Source of the DNA: Alteribacter aurantiacus DSM 18675
Lineage (GTDB): Bacteria; Bacillota; Bacilli; Bacillales; Salisediminibacteriaceae
Assembly: GCF_000429705.1 (NCBI RefSeq)
Contig: NZ_KE386941.1
Span: 1,724,781-1,788,780, forward strand
Length of the DNA: 64,000 bases
Direction of reading: 5' to 3'
This document shows, piece after piece, positions 16,368 through 24,058 of this stretch. Position numbers and translations under genes: made by a program. The notes under the pieces are model-generated. The model was not told where the DNA came from. It saw only the letters and a program-made list of their open reading frames with translations, and did not search any database. Position 1 is the first letter of the stretch. Every line of letters begins with the position of its first letter.

Positions 16368-17468
16368 ATGACGAAACGTAAAAAAACGATTCCTATGATC
16401 GGTATTACAGGAAGTGCTGGAAAAACAACGACCTCCTCCTTTGTGAACGCCGTTCTACAAACGAGGTGGCGAGTGCTTGCCAGCCGTAAAAACTTCAATA
16501 CGCCAAAGCATATTAAACGTAGGGTGCGCCTTTTGAAGAAAAAAACCTATGATGCCGTTTGTTTTGAGCTCAGTATGGCACACGGAACGAGAGAAAAGCA
16601 CTTTTTGTACTTTCGGCCAAATATAAGCGTCATTACGAGTGTAGGGACGGCCCATTTTGGTCCTCAAGGAAACAATATTCGATCGACTGCCAACAATAAA
16701 TCTAAAATTATTCCTTATACCAGCCCCGATGGGATGTTACTTATTAATGCTGATGATCGTCATTCTGCTCTCCTTAAAACAAAAACGTTCAAGGGCAAAT
16801 TGATCACGATAGGAATTAGAAATCGTGCTACTTATCGAGCGACTAACGTTATCTATCAAAAGAATGGCATGTCATTTTCCGTTATGTACAAGGGTAAAAA
16901 AGAGACGTTTCACATTGCGATGTTGGGCGAACACAATGTCATTCATGCACTATTCGCGATTGCCATTGCAGACCGGCTTAACTTCACTGCAAAACAAGTA
17001 AGAAAGGGATTGAGAAGTGCTAAAAAGCCTCCCCGCCGTTTGCAATTATCTCACTTGAAAAAGAGATCCATTCTACTCGATGATTCCTTTAACGCAAATC
17101 CAGATTCCGTGAAAGTGGCTGTTGATATTCTTATGAAGGTAGAGAAGAACAAAAAGAAATATACCATATTAGGAGACATGCTTGAACTTGGTTCCTATAC
17201 CAAACAAGGTCACCGAGCTATCGGCAAATATTTAGCCTCCAAAAAGCTAGCCGGTATTTATCTTCAAGGTGCTTCTACTTCCTATATTGGTCAGGAAGCA
17301 ATCAAGAACGGCTATCCAAAAGAAAAGGTTCGTCATTTCAATTCAAAAAGAGAGTTAATGAGATTCTTAGCTGCAAACGTTGATTCGAACAGTGTATACT
17401 TGGTTAAAGGTTCTGGTGGGTCAAAGATGTCTATAATCAGTCGACACTTGCGTCAGTTGAAGAGGTAA
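16368..17468 (+). CDS. MurF-like Mur ligase lacking domain 1 (copy A)
   Basis: A 366-residue ATP-dependent ligase. It has the central Mur ligase domain with Walker A (GITGSAGKTTTSSF), the metal-binding FELSMAHGTREKHFL block and VITSVGTAHFG. The C-terminal MurF-type domain is marked by LLDDSFNANPDSVKVA and TILGDMLELGSY. Canonical MurF has about 450 residues and an N-terminal UDP-MurNAc-tripeptide domain; that domain is absent, so a different acceptor substrate is likely. The sequence is unusually rich in Lys and Arg. The ATG follows AGAGAGGG. It is tandem to a close paralogue 163 bases downstream. Confidence 0.85.
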   Translation: MTKRKKTIPMIGITGSAGKTTTSSFVNAVLQTRWRVLASRKNFNTPKHIKRRVRLLKKKTYDAVCFELSMAHGTREKHFLYFRPNISVITSVGTAHFGPQGNNIRSTANNKSKIIPYTSPDGMLLINADDRHSALLKTKTFKGKLITIGIRNRATYRATNVIYQKNGMSFSVMYKGKKETFHIAMLGEHNVIHALFAIAIADRLNFTAKQVRKGLRSAKKPPRRLQLSHLKKRSILLDDSFNANPDSVKVAVDILMKVEKNKKKYTILGDMLELGSYTKQGHRAIGKYLASKKLAGIYLQGASTSYIGQEAIKNGYPKEKVRHFNSKRELMRFLAANVDSNSVYLVKGSGGSKMSIISRHLRQLKR

Positions 17469-17631
17469 TACAGCTCACAAGGGACATCCCTCTTTGACAC
17501 CGAAGAGGCTGAAGGAAATGATTGGTAGAGATACCCTACTTTTTTCTCGGTCAGTAACCCCTCTCCTATTCACCCTCGGGAACGCTCGTCACTTCAACTA
17601 GAGCTGCGTTGCTGTCACCCAGCTGCTACAC

Positions 17632-18654
17632 ATGACAAAAACGGACCAGTGGCAAGTATTGTCCAGCCTTGAAAACAATAACTCACCCAAGCATATTAAA
17701 GGTTATGTATCCCTATTGAAAGATAAGAGCTATGATGCCTTTTGTTTTGAACTCAGTATGGCACACCGAACAAGAGAGAAACACTTTTTGTACTTTCGAC
17801 CAAATATAAGCGTCATCACGAGTGTAGGGACGGCCCATTTTGGCCCTCAAGAGAACAACATTCGATCGACTGCCAACAACAAGTCCAAGATTATTCCTTA
17901 TACCAGACCGGATGGTATGTTACTTACGAATGCAGATGATCCTCATTCGGCTCTTCTTAAAACGAACACGTTTAAGGGGAGTTGGATCACGGTAGGCATG
18001 AGGAACCTTGCGACTTACCAAGCGACAAACGTTGTATTCCAAGAGGATGGTATGTCTTTTTGTGTTATGTATAAGGGTAAGGAGGAGACGTTTCACACTT
18101 CAATGATGGGCGAACACAATGTGATACATGCGTTGTTCGCTGTTGCGATTGCAGAACAACTCGACTTTTGTGCGGAAGATGTAAAAAAGGGATTGGGAAA
18201 TGCTGAAAAACCTCCACGTCGCCTTGAATTATCTAGGTTGGATGGTCAATCCACTTTACTCGATGATTCCTTTAATGCTAATCCAGATTCCGTGAAAATA
18301 GCTCTCGACATTCTTATGAAGGTAGAGATAAATAAAAAGAAGTATGCCATATTGGGAGACATACTCGAGCTTGGTTCCTATACCAAACAAGGACACCGGG
18401 ATATCGGAAAATATATCGCTTCAAAACATCTGGACGGTATTTATCTTCAAGGTGATTATTCCTTCTACATTGGTCGTGAGGCAATGAAAAATGGCTTTCC
18501 AAGTGAAAACATTCACTACTTCAAAACAAAAAAGGGTTTAATGGAATCGTTATCAGCAACATTTGATTCCAACAGTGTGTATTTGGTAAAAGGGTCATGT
18601 GCATCCAAGATGAGGATCATCAGTGAGCACTTAAAAGAGTTGAAGAGATCGTAA
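17632..18654 (+). pseudogene. MurF-like Mur ligase copy B, Walker A deleted
   Basis: An intact 340-codon frame that aligns to copy A from the W-x-V-L segment to the C-terminus (DDSFNANPDSVKIALDIL, AILGDILELGSY). Its first residues, MTKTDQW, join the equivalent of copy A codon 3 directly to about codon 33. The whole P-loop segment is therefore gone. Without Walker A it should not bind ATP normally. No ribosome binding site precedes the ATG. Many third-position differences from copy A with conserved motifs suggest past selection. It is called a probable pseudogene, with a regulatory or partner role as the alternative. Confidence 0.6.
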
Positions 18655-18658
18655 AACC

Positions 18659-18685
18659 GACAAGGTCTGTCCCTTGTCTTTTTTT
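18659..18685 (+). terminator. Terminator after MurF-like copy B
   Basis: GACAAGG-TCTGTC-CCTTGTC followed by seven Ts. The loop sequence is the same GTCTGTCCC core found in the dispersed repeats, so a repeat half seems to be used as the terminator. Confidence 0.85.
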
Positions 18686-18687
18686 GA

Positions 18688-18720
18688 ACAAAAAGAAGTC
18701 TGTTTCGTGATGAAACAGAC
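18688..18720 (-). terminator. Terminator after the 88-aa gene
   Basis: GTCTGTTTC/GAAACAGAC with a five-base loop, followed on the minus strand by TTCTTTTTG. Confidence 0.75.
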
Positions 18721-18754
18721 ATAAGAAACATCGCATGGGTCCCGCATAAATGAA

Positions 18755-19021
18755 TTACCAGAATAATAGAGCTCCTAATGCAAAGCCGCCTATAGCGGCT
18801 AAAGCAACAGGGTATACATACGGGCGTGGCCTATAATATCCATAGTAACCATACCCGAAAGCCCCAAATCCGCCTTGAGGTCCTCTACCTTCAATATAAA
18901 CATTACTTCGAGTTACACGTACAATCCTCCCAACGTGTTGTCGACCGCAATGTTCTACGATTCGTACGTTACGACCTTGATTGCGACTGCATACATTATA
19001 GTAGTGTGTATATCGTGACAA
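18755..19021 (-). CDS. Small SH3-like/Gly-Tyr-rich protein, probably spore-associated
   Basis: An 88-residue protein. The N-terminal half contains VRIVEHCGRQHVGRIVRVTR followed by NVYIEGR, a beta-barrel-like pattern seen in small Bacillus coat-associated proteins. The middle is Gly/Tyr-rich (FGYGYYGYYRPRPYVY). The last 20 residues are hydrophobic (ALAAIGGFALGALLFW). Start chosen at TTG 19021, eight bases after AGAGGAGG; a GTG three codons earlier lies inside the ribosome binding site. No name can be given; the spore link is an inference from composition. Confidence 0.65.
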   Translation of the reverse strand: MSRYTHYYNVCSRNQGRNVRIVEHCGRQHVGRIVRVTRSNVYIEGRGPQGGFGAFGYGYYGYYRPRPYVYPVALAAIGGFALGALLFW

Positions 19022-19135
19022 CGTATCCACCTCCTCTTATAACACCAGTCACAATCAGTGTATTTTTATAGAGGTACTTTGGTTTGTACAAACATCACGA
19101 CTTATCATTATTTTCATTGGAAAGTAGGTTAACCT

Positions 19136-19879
19136 GTGGAAAACATCTATACGTATACAGATATGCTTGCCTTTTTCGGCGTAACAGTTGCTCACCCTGG
19201 AGGAACATTAATGACGGAACGGGCCACCGATCTGATCCCGATCTCACCAGGGATGAAGATTGCTGACATTGGATGCGGACTCGGTGATACTGCCCGATTT
19301 TTGGCTTCTGAAAAAGATGCGATTGTTTATGGCATTGATGCACACCCTCTGATGATCCAAAAAGCCCGCCAGCGACACCAAAGTGCCTTTGATCAAAAGA
19401 AGCTCCACTTTCTTCATACCGACGCTTCTCATATTCCGTTTCCGGACCATTCGATGAATGTGATTATAGCAGAAAGTGTACTCAGTTTTACGAACGTTCA
19501 TGACGTATTAAAGGAATGTAAGCGCCTCTTAAGGCCCGGTGGCTTTTTTGCTTCTCTTGATCTTGTTTGTGATCCAACCTTTCCACTTGAATCAAAAGAA
19601 GAGTATGGTACATTCTACGGCATGAAGCAGTTATTCACTGTAAAAGAATGGCACGATCTACTAAGAAGTTATAACATGGACGTTCAATACACACTTGAAG
19701 AAGATCCGCTCACCTCTCCATCCAACGGTGACATTCCAGAGCTCCTATTAAGTGATGACGTTCCCCTTGAGTGTTACGAAATGATGGAAAACCACATTGC
19801 CATGCTTGAGAATAACCGAGCATTCACACGCTACGCCTACTTCATATGTAAAAAAGACGATCAAATGAACATCATTTAA
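19136..19879 (+). CDS. SAM-dependent methyltransferase, class I
   Basis: A 247-residue Rossmann methyltransferase. Motif I is MKIADIGCGLGDTARFLA and motif II follows as VYGIDAHPLMIQKAR. Motif IV is NVIIAESVLSFTNV and the post-motif is ECKRLLRPGGFFASLDLV. This is the UbiE/MenG-like small-molecule subclass. The N-terminal 20 residues (YTDMLAFFGVTVAHPGG) resemble the DVU1556-type methyltransferases. The acceptor is unknown. The start is a GTG at 19136 with only a weak site, so an alternative start is possible. Confidence 0.82.
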   Translation: MENIYTYTDMLAFFGVTVAHPGGTLMTERATDLIPISPGMKIADIGCGLGDTARFLASEKDAIVYGIDAHPLMIQKARQRHQSAFDQKKLHFLHTDASHIPFPDHSMNVIIAESVLSFTNVHDVLKECKRLLRPGGFFASLDLVCDPTFPLESKEEYGTFYGMKQLFTVKEWHDLLRSYNMDVQYTLEEDPLTSPSNGDIPELLLSDDVPLECYEMMENHIAMLENNRAFTRYAYFICKKDDQMNII

Positions 19880-19884
19880 AAAAA

Positions 19885-19942
19885 TTCGGGGGTCAAAAAG
19901 TTCGGGGGTCTGTCCCCGCACAGTTTCACACCTTTTCTTGAC
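19885..19942. repeat. GGGGTCTGTCCCC dispersed repeat, long form with truncated extra copy
   Basis: A partial TTCGGGGGTC is followed six bases later by a full TTCGGGGGTCTGTCCCCG-CACAG. CTTGAC then lies exactly 18 bases from the start of CACAG. The same CACA-to-CTTGAC distance occurs at 22471 and 29335. It sits beside a terminator. Confidence 0.8.
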
Positions 19943-19945
19943 AAC

Positions 19946-20000
19946 ATAGAAAGGGCGGGCCACAAGGTTCATTGAAACCTTGTGACCCGCCCTTTTCGTT
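19946..20000. terminator. Bidirectional GC-rich terminator between methyltransferase and katG
   Basis: AAGGGCGGGCCACAAGGTT pairs with AACCTTGTGACCCGCCCTT (one mismatch) and is followed by TTTCGTTTG on the plus strand. It can serve both converging genes. Confidence 0.85.
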
Positions 20001-20016
20001 TGCATTTGATTTGAAC

Positions 20017-20042
20017 ACTCCGTGAACCGTTGTTCACGGAGT
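20017..20042. other. Perfect 11-bp hairpin downstream of katG
   Basis: ACTCCGTGAAC-CGTT-GTTCACGGAGT has no T-tract. It lies between the katG stop and the main terminator and may protect the 3' end of the mRNA. Confidence 0.5.
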
Positions 20043-20080
20043 AAACGAGCTCAATACTTATTCAGTTAAAAAGGATTCTC

Positions 20081-22273
20081 TTATTTTAGATCAAAACGAT
20101 CGGCATCCATTACCTTCACCCAAGCCGAGATAAAGTCGTTTACAAACTTCTCTTGGCTGTCGTCTTGTGCGTACACTTCAGAAAGGGCACGAAGGATGGA
20201 GTGTGATCCGAAGACAAGGTCTACTCTTGTTGCTGTACGCTTTAACTCACCTGTTTTTCGGTCGCGTCCTTCATAGTAGCCAACGTCTCCGTCTTCTACA
20301 GGCTTCCATTCCAGTCCCATATCAAGGAGGTTCACGAAGAAGTCATTTGTGAGCGTACCCACACGATCTGTAAAGACCCCGTGCTCTGTGCCACCGTGGT
20401 TGGCTCCAAGTGCGCGCATTCCACCTACAAGTACCGTCATTTCTTTGGCTGTCAAGTCGAGAAGCTGTGCCTTATCTACCATCAAATCTTCCGGCTTGAT
20501 ACTGTACTCTTTCTTCTGGTAGTTACGGAAGGCATCTGCTGGCGGCTCCAACACTTCGAAGTTTTCAACATCAGTCTGCTCCTCAGTGGCGTCTCCGCGA
20601 CCAGGAGAAAACGGAACTTTGACATCAAAGCCGGCATCTTTTGCCGCTTTTTCAACAGCTGCGCTACCACCTAAAACGATTAGGTCAGCGAGACTCACCT
20701 CTTTGCCGAATTCTTTTTGAATATTTTCAAAAACGGATAGTGCGTTGGACAGCTGCTCCGGCTCATTAGCATCCCAGTCTCTTTGAGGAGCAAGGCGGAT
20801 TCTAGCGCCATTCGCGCCACCGCGCTTATCGGAATCACGGAACGTGCTAGCAGAAGCCCATGCGGTTTTCACAAGTTCGCCTACTGAAAGATCGGAGTCA
20901 AGAATTTTACCCTTTAACTCTTCAATATCCTGATCAGTCAGGTCATAGTTCCCTTTAGGTACTGGGTCTTGCCAGATAAATTCTTCTTCCGGCACTTCCG
21001 GACCAAGGTATCTGTCGCGAGGACCCATGTCACGGTGCAACAGTTTAAACCAAGCACGAGCAAAGGCATCGGCAAACTCATCTGGATTCTCATGGAAATG
21101 ACGAGAGATCTTTTCGTACTCAGGGTCCATTCGCATGGCCATGTCAGCCGTGGTCATCATTGTTGGAACCTTTTTCGATCCATCTTCGGCATCCGGTGCA
21201 AGGTGTTCCTCGTCCACATCAATAGGAGCCCATTGATAAGCACCGGCAGGACTCTTAGTCAGTTCCCACTCATATCCGAATAACAGATCAAAGTAGCTCA
21301 TATCCCACTTTGTTGGAGTCGGTGTCCAAGCCCCTTCGATCCCACTTGTGATCGTAAATGCACCATGACCGGTTTCATGTGTGCTCTTCCAACCGAACCC
21401 TTGATGCTCGATCAAAGCGCCTTCAGGTTCTTCGCTTACATGCTCTTCTGGGTCTCCTGCACCGTGGGCTTTACCGAATGTGTGACCACCTGCAGTAAGG
21501 GCAACCGTTTCATAATCGTTCATACCCATACGTTTGAACGTATCGCGAATGTCGTCGGCACTCTTACGGGGATCTGGCTCTCCATCTGGGCCTTCTGGGT
21601 TAACGTAAATGAGACCCATCTGAACAGCAGCAAGAGGATTTTCCAAGTCACGCTCTCCAGAGTAACGGTTATTTCCGAGCCACTCCTCTTCAGGTCCCCA
21701 GTTAACATCTTCTTCAGGAGCCCAAATGTCTTCACGGCCTCCACCAAATCCAATCGTTTTTCCGCCCATAGACTCAATCGCTACATTCCCCGCGAAAACG
21801 AGCAAATCCGCCCAAGAGAGTTGGTTTCCGTATTTTTGTTTAATTGGCCAAAGCAGTCGACGGGCCTTGTCCAAGTTCCCATTGTCTGGCCAGCTGTTTA
21901 ATGGAGCAAAGCGCTGTGAGCCACTTCCCCCGCCTCCGCGACCGTCTGCCATACGGTATGTACCAGCAGCATGCCAAGACATACGAATAAAGAACGGACC
22001 ATAATGACCATAGTCTGCCGGCCACCAGTCCTGGCTATCTGTCATAAGAGCATGAAGATCTTGCTTCAAGCTTTCGTAATCGAGTTTTTTAAATTCTTCT
22101 GCATAGTTAAAATCTTCTCCCAATGGGTTCGTCTTCGTGTCATGCTGATGAAGAACGTGCAACTCCAACTGGTTAGGCCACCAGTCCTTGTTTTTTGTTC
22201 CACTAGAAGTCTTGCTCGAACCACCTTGACCCGTAAATGGGCACTGACCTGCATTTTCATTATTCTTGTCCAT
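20081..22273 (-). CDS. katG: Catalase-peroxidase KatG
   Basis: A 730-residue bifunctional haem enzyme that dismutates hydrogen peroxide and has peroxidase activity. The distal site is FIRMSWHAAGTYR, which holds the active-site Arg, Trp and His. MGLIYVNPEGPDG supplies the Tyr of the Met-Tyr-Trp adduct. The proximal haem ligand lies in ALTAGGHTFGKAHGA. Both halves of the duplicated peroxidase fold are present and the length is normal. The site AAAGGGG precedes the ATG. A PerR/Fur-like box lies about 95 bases upstream, consistent with peroxide induction. It is monocistronic, with hairpins and a terminator downstream. Confidence 0.97.
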   Translation of the reverse strand: MDKNNENAGQCPFTGQGGSSKTSSGTKNKDWWPNQLELHVLHQHDTKTNPLGEDFNYAEEFKKLDYESLKQDLHALMTDSQDWWPADYGHYGPFFIRMSWHAAGTYRMADGRGGGGSGSQRFAPLNSWPDNGNLDKARRLLWPIKQKYGNQLSWADLLVFAGNVAIESMGGKTIGFGGGREDIWAPEEDVNWGPEEEWLGNNRYSGERDLENPLAAVQMGLIYVNPEGPDGEPDPRKSADDIRDTFKRMGMNDYETVALTAGGHTFGKAHGAGDPEEHVSEEPEGALIEHQGFGWKSTHETGHGAFTITSGIEGAWTPTPTKWDMSYFDLLFGYEWELTKSPAGAYQWAPIDVDEEHLAPDAEDGSKKVPTMMTTADMAMRMDPEYEKISRHFHENPDEFADAFARAWFKLLHRDMGPRDRYLGPEVPEEEFIWQDPVPKGNYDLTDQDIEELKGKILDSDLSVGELVKTAWASASTFRDSDKRGGANGARIRLAPQRDWDANEPEQLSNALSVFENIQKEFGKEVSLADLIVLGGSAAVEKAAKDAGFDVKVPFSPGRGDATEEQTDVENFEVLEPPADAFRNYQKKEYSIKPEDLMVDKAQLLDLTAKEMTVLVGGMRALGANHGGTEHGVFTDRVGTLTNDFFVNLLDMGLEWKPVEDGDVGYYEGRDRKTGELKRTATRVDLVFGSHSILRALSEVYAQDDSQEKFVNDFISAWVKVMDADRFDLK

Positions 22274-22366
22274 ACGTAGTTCCCCTTTCTGATTTGAGAA
22301 GAGTTGTCGAAAACATTCGTGCTTTCATCGTACAAACGTAAAATGGAGACAATATCGGTTCTTACA

Positions 22367-22381
22367 TTATAATTATAATAA
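22367..22381 (-). promoter_or_regulatory. PerR/Fur-type operator upstream of katG
   Basis: TTATAATTATAATAA matches the 7-1-7 PerR consensus TTATAATNATTATAA at 13 of 14 defined positions. It overlaps TATAAT-like hexamers, so repressor binding would occlude the promoter. In Bacillus, PerR controls catalase genes through such boxes. Confidence 0.7.
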
Positions 22382-22450
22382 ATTACTCCCCAAATAAAAA
22401 GTAATATGCAAGGGTAATTTGCAGAAAATTGCAATTTAAACGTTTTCGAA

Positions 22451-22494
22451 AGTTTTGGGGTCTGTCCCCGTACAATTTCCAGTATCCTCTTGAC
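22451..22494. repeat. GGGGTCTGTCCCC dispersed repeat, long form
   Basis: AGTTTTGGGGTCTGTCCCCG-TACAAT with CTTGAC 18 bases from TACAAT. It lies just past the terminator of the minus-strand DUF1648 gene and upstream of the katG promoter. Confidence 0.8.
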
Positions 22495-22507
22495 GAAGTG
22501 AAATATA

Positions 22508-22560
22508 CCAAAAAGAGGTTCCATCGATGACATTCATCATCTGTTGGGAACCTCTTTTTT
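22508..22560 (-). terminator. Terminator after the frameshifted DUF1648 gene
   Basis: AAAAAGAGGTTCC pairs with GGAACCTCTTTTTT across a long loop. T- or A-runs on both sides allow either direction. Confidence 0.8.
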
Positions 22561-22565
22561 GCTAT

Positions 22566-23068
22566 CTATTTAGTTCTAAGTTCGTATTGCTGTCGAATGC
22601 CTGTTACACGCTTCTTTACTCTTTTCATGACACGAAGCGTTTTATAAATGAATATAACTAGAAAAATGATTACCGGGGTTGTGTGCATCCCTTCCTGCTC
22701 TCCAAGTGACACTTGGATCGTTTGCCACAGCAAATAAAAAAAAACACAACGAATAGAGTGATGACTTTTAACATGTATGGACTCAACAAATCTTTCATCT
22801 GTTCCTTTTCTTCATATGACAGTTTCATAGGCAGACTAATGGCTTGTGGGTAATAGTAAGATGGCACTGACAACACAACAAAAAAAGCACTTATCCCGGG
22901 CAAAAGATAAATCAATCCTTTTCCGCCCTCACTTCTTACCTCCCCGTTCAACCCAAAGTTGCTCGGGATCTGGTCAGGCAGTAAGGGCCAGTAACTCATA
23001 GCAAGACCAAACATGGCCAAAACCATAATGCCATTAAACACGAATAAGAAAATATCACTTTTTTTCAT
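22566..23068 (-). pseudogene. DUF1648 membrane protein frameshifted in a T9 run
   Basis: The protein starts MKKSDIFLFVFNGIMVLAMF. It shows the DUF1648 signature YWPLLPDQIPSNFGLNGEV and three to four helices. At a run of nine Ts (minus strand, 22736-22744) the frame slips: reading straight on gives a short tail ending at 22670. Adding one T restores FFFYLLWQTIQVSLGE and an open frame to the TAG at 22566, next to the terminator. It is a pseudogene, a phase-variable or slippage-controlled gene, or a sequencing error. It is not overlapped by the next minus-strand gene. Confidence 0.75.
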
Positions 23069-23112
23069 TTCTGACCCTTTCTTATTTTCTAGTGAAAAAC
23101 AGTGGTTGATAA

Positions 23113-23138
23113 AGTTCGGGGGTCAGACCCCGCACAAT
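23113..23138. repeat. GGGGTCAGACCCC dispersed repeat
   Basis: AGTTCGGGGGTCAGACCCCG-CACAATTA. It lies between the DUF1648 start and the stop of the next minus-strand gene. The downstream CTTGAC part is absent. Confidence 0.8.
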
Positions 23139-24058
23139 TATAAAAACCCTCCGCTTCCCATTCGAATCATTTCATTTACTACAAAGGAAAATGCACTGAG
23201 GAAGGCAAGACCGATTAAGAATCCCCTTAGTTGCAACGCAAAAAACATTTTCCAAGACTTCCTTCTTTCCCGAATGAAGAAAACCGCCTGTACGATTGGA
23301 GAAATAAAAAACCACATGATACTTGAAATCAACACAAATTCTCCTTGGCTTTCTACAAAAGGTTCCCTCTCCTCCTCTTGCTCTACCAAAAAGCTTTCGT
23401 ATGCTGTGTTTACGTGGTCTGGCATGGACTGATACTCAGCACTACTGATCGGATAAAACTCGTATTCCCAATTCACGTCCCCCACAGGCTCATCCATCTC
23501 AACATTATAGGGCTGAAAGTATTCACCTGCTTCGATAAAATGCCAACCTTCAAAGGGGTGAAGAGGTTCTCCTGTTTCAGCAGATAATGGTTCAATTTTA
23601 TAGATAGCCAACAATGGTTCGTTCATATGATTTTTTAGATAAAACTGAACCCTGTATATTTTATTAAATCCTAAAAAGCCCACGTTACGTTCACTTTGAT
23701 TCAAGTAAGGCGTAACCCGCCCATCTTCTCCTGCTGCGACTCGTTCTGCTTGACGCTCGTCAAACCGTTCATGCCATTCGATTTTATCGTACTCAGCTAT
23801 GACAAAGATCAAGCCGATGAAAAAGAAAATCAAAATCGATTGATGTACAGGCGCAAAAAGGTGCGGTTGAATCTTAAAAAATTTCCGAATGTCAGGATTC
23901 ATTCCATAGCGAATGCCCGCAATCAATACACCTGAGAGAACACCACTTACAATAATCGTAGGAAGAAGGGGAACTAAAGTAGCATAAGACTGGGGAAAAA
24001 TTAATAAAACGATGAAGCTAAGTGCAACTACAACAATGAGTAATACCATCGATACCAT
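23138..24058 (-). CDS. Membrane protein of unknown function (306 aa)
   Basis: Two N-terminal helix pairs (VSMVLLIVVVALSFIVLLIF and SILIFFFIGLIFVIAEY) flank a soluble region of about 120 residues. That region contains SERNVGFLGFNKIYRVQFYL and an acidic stretch. Two C-terminal helices follow. The start ATG overlaps the upstream gene stop by one base (TAATG), so translation is coupled and the two products probably act together. AAGGAG lies ten bases upstream. No family is recognised. Confidence 0.7.
   Translation of the reverse strand: MVSMVLLIVVVALSFIVLLIFPQSYATLVPLLPTIIVSGVLSGVLIAGIRYGMNPDIRKFFKIQPHLFAPVHQSILIFFFIGLIFVIAEYDKIEWHERFDERQAERVAAGEDGRVTPYLNQSERNVGFLGFNKIYRVQFYLKNHMNEPLLAIYKIEPLSAETGEPLHPFEGWHFIEAGEYFQPYNVEMDEPVGDVNWEYEFYPISSAEYQSMPDHVNTAYESFLVEQEEEREPFVESQGEFVLISSIMWFFISPIVQAVFFIRERRKSWKMFFALQLRGFLIGLAFLSAFSFVVNEMIRMGSGGFL

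Noticed and set aside
20167..22279. Several long plus-strand frames opposite katG
   Set aside because: They are antisense shadows of a GC-richer gene with strong codon bias; none has start signals.
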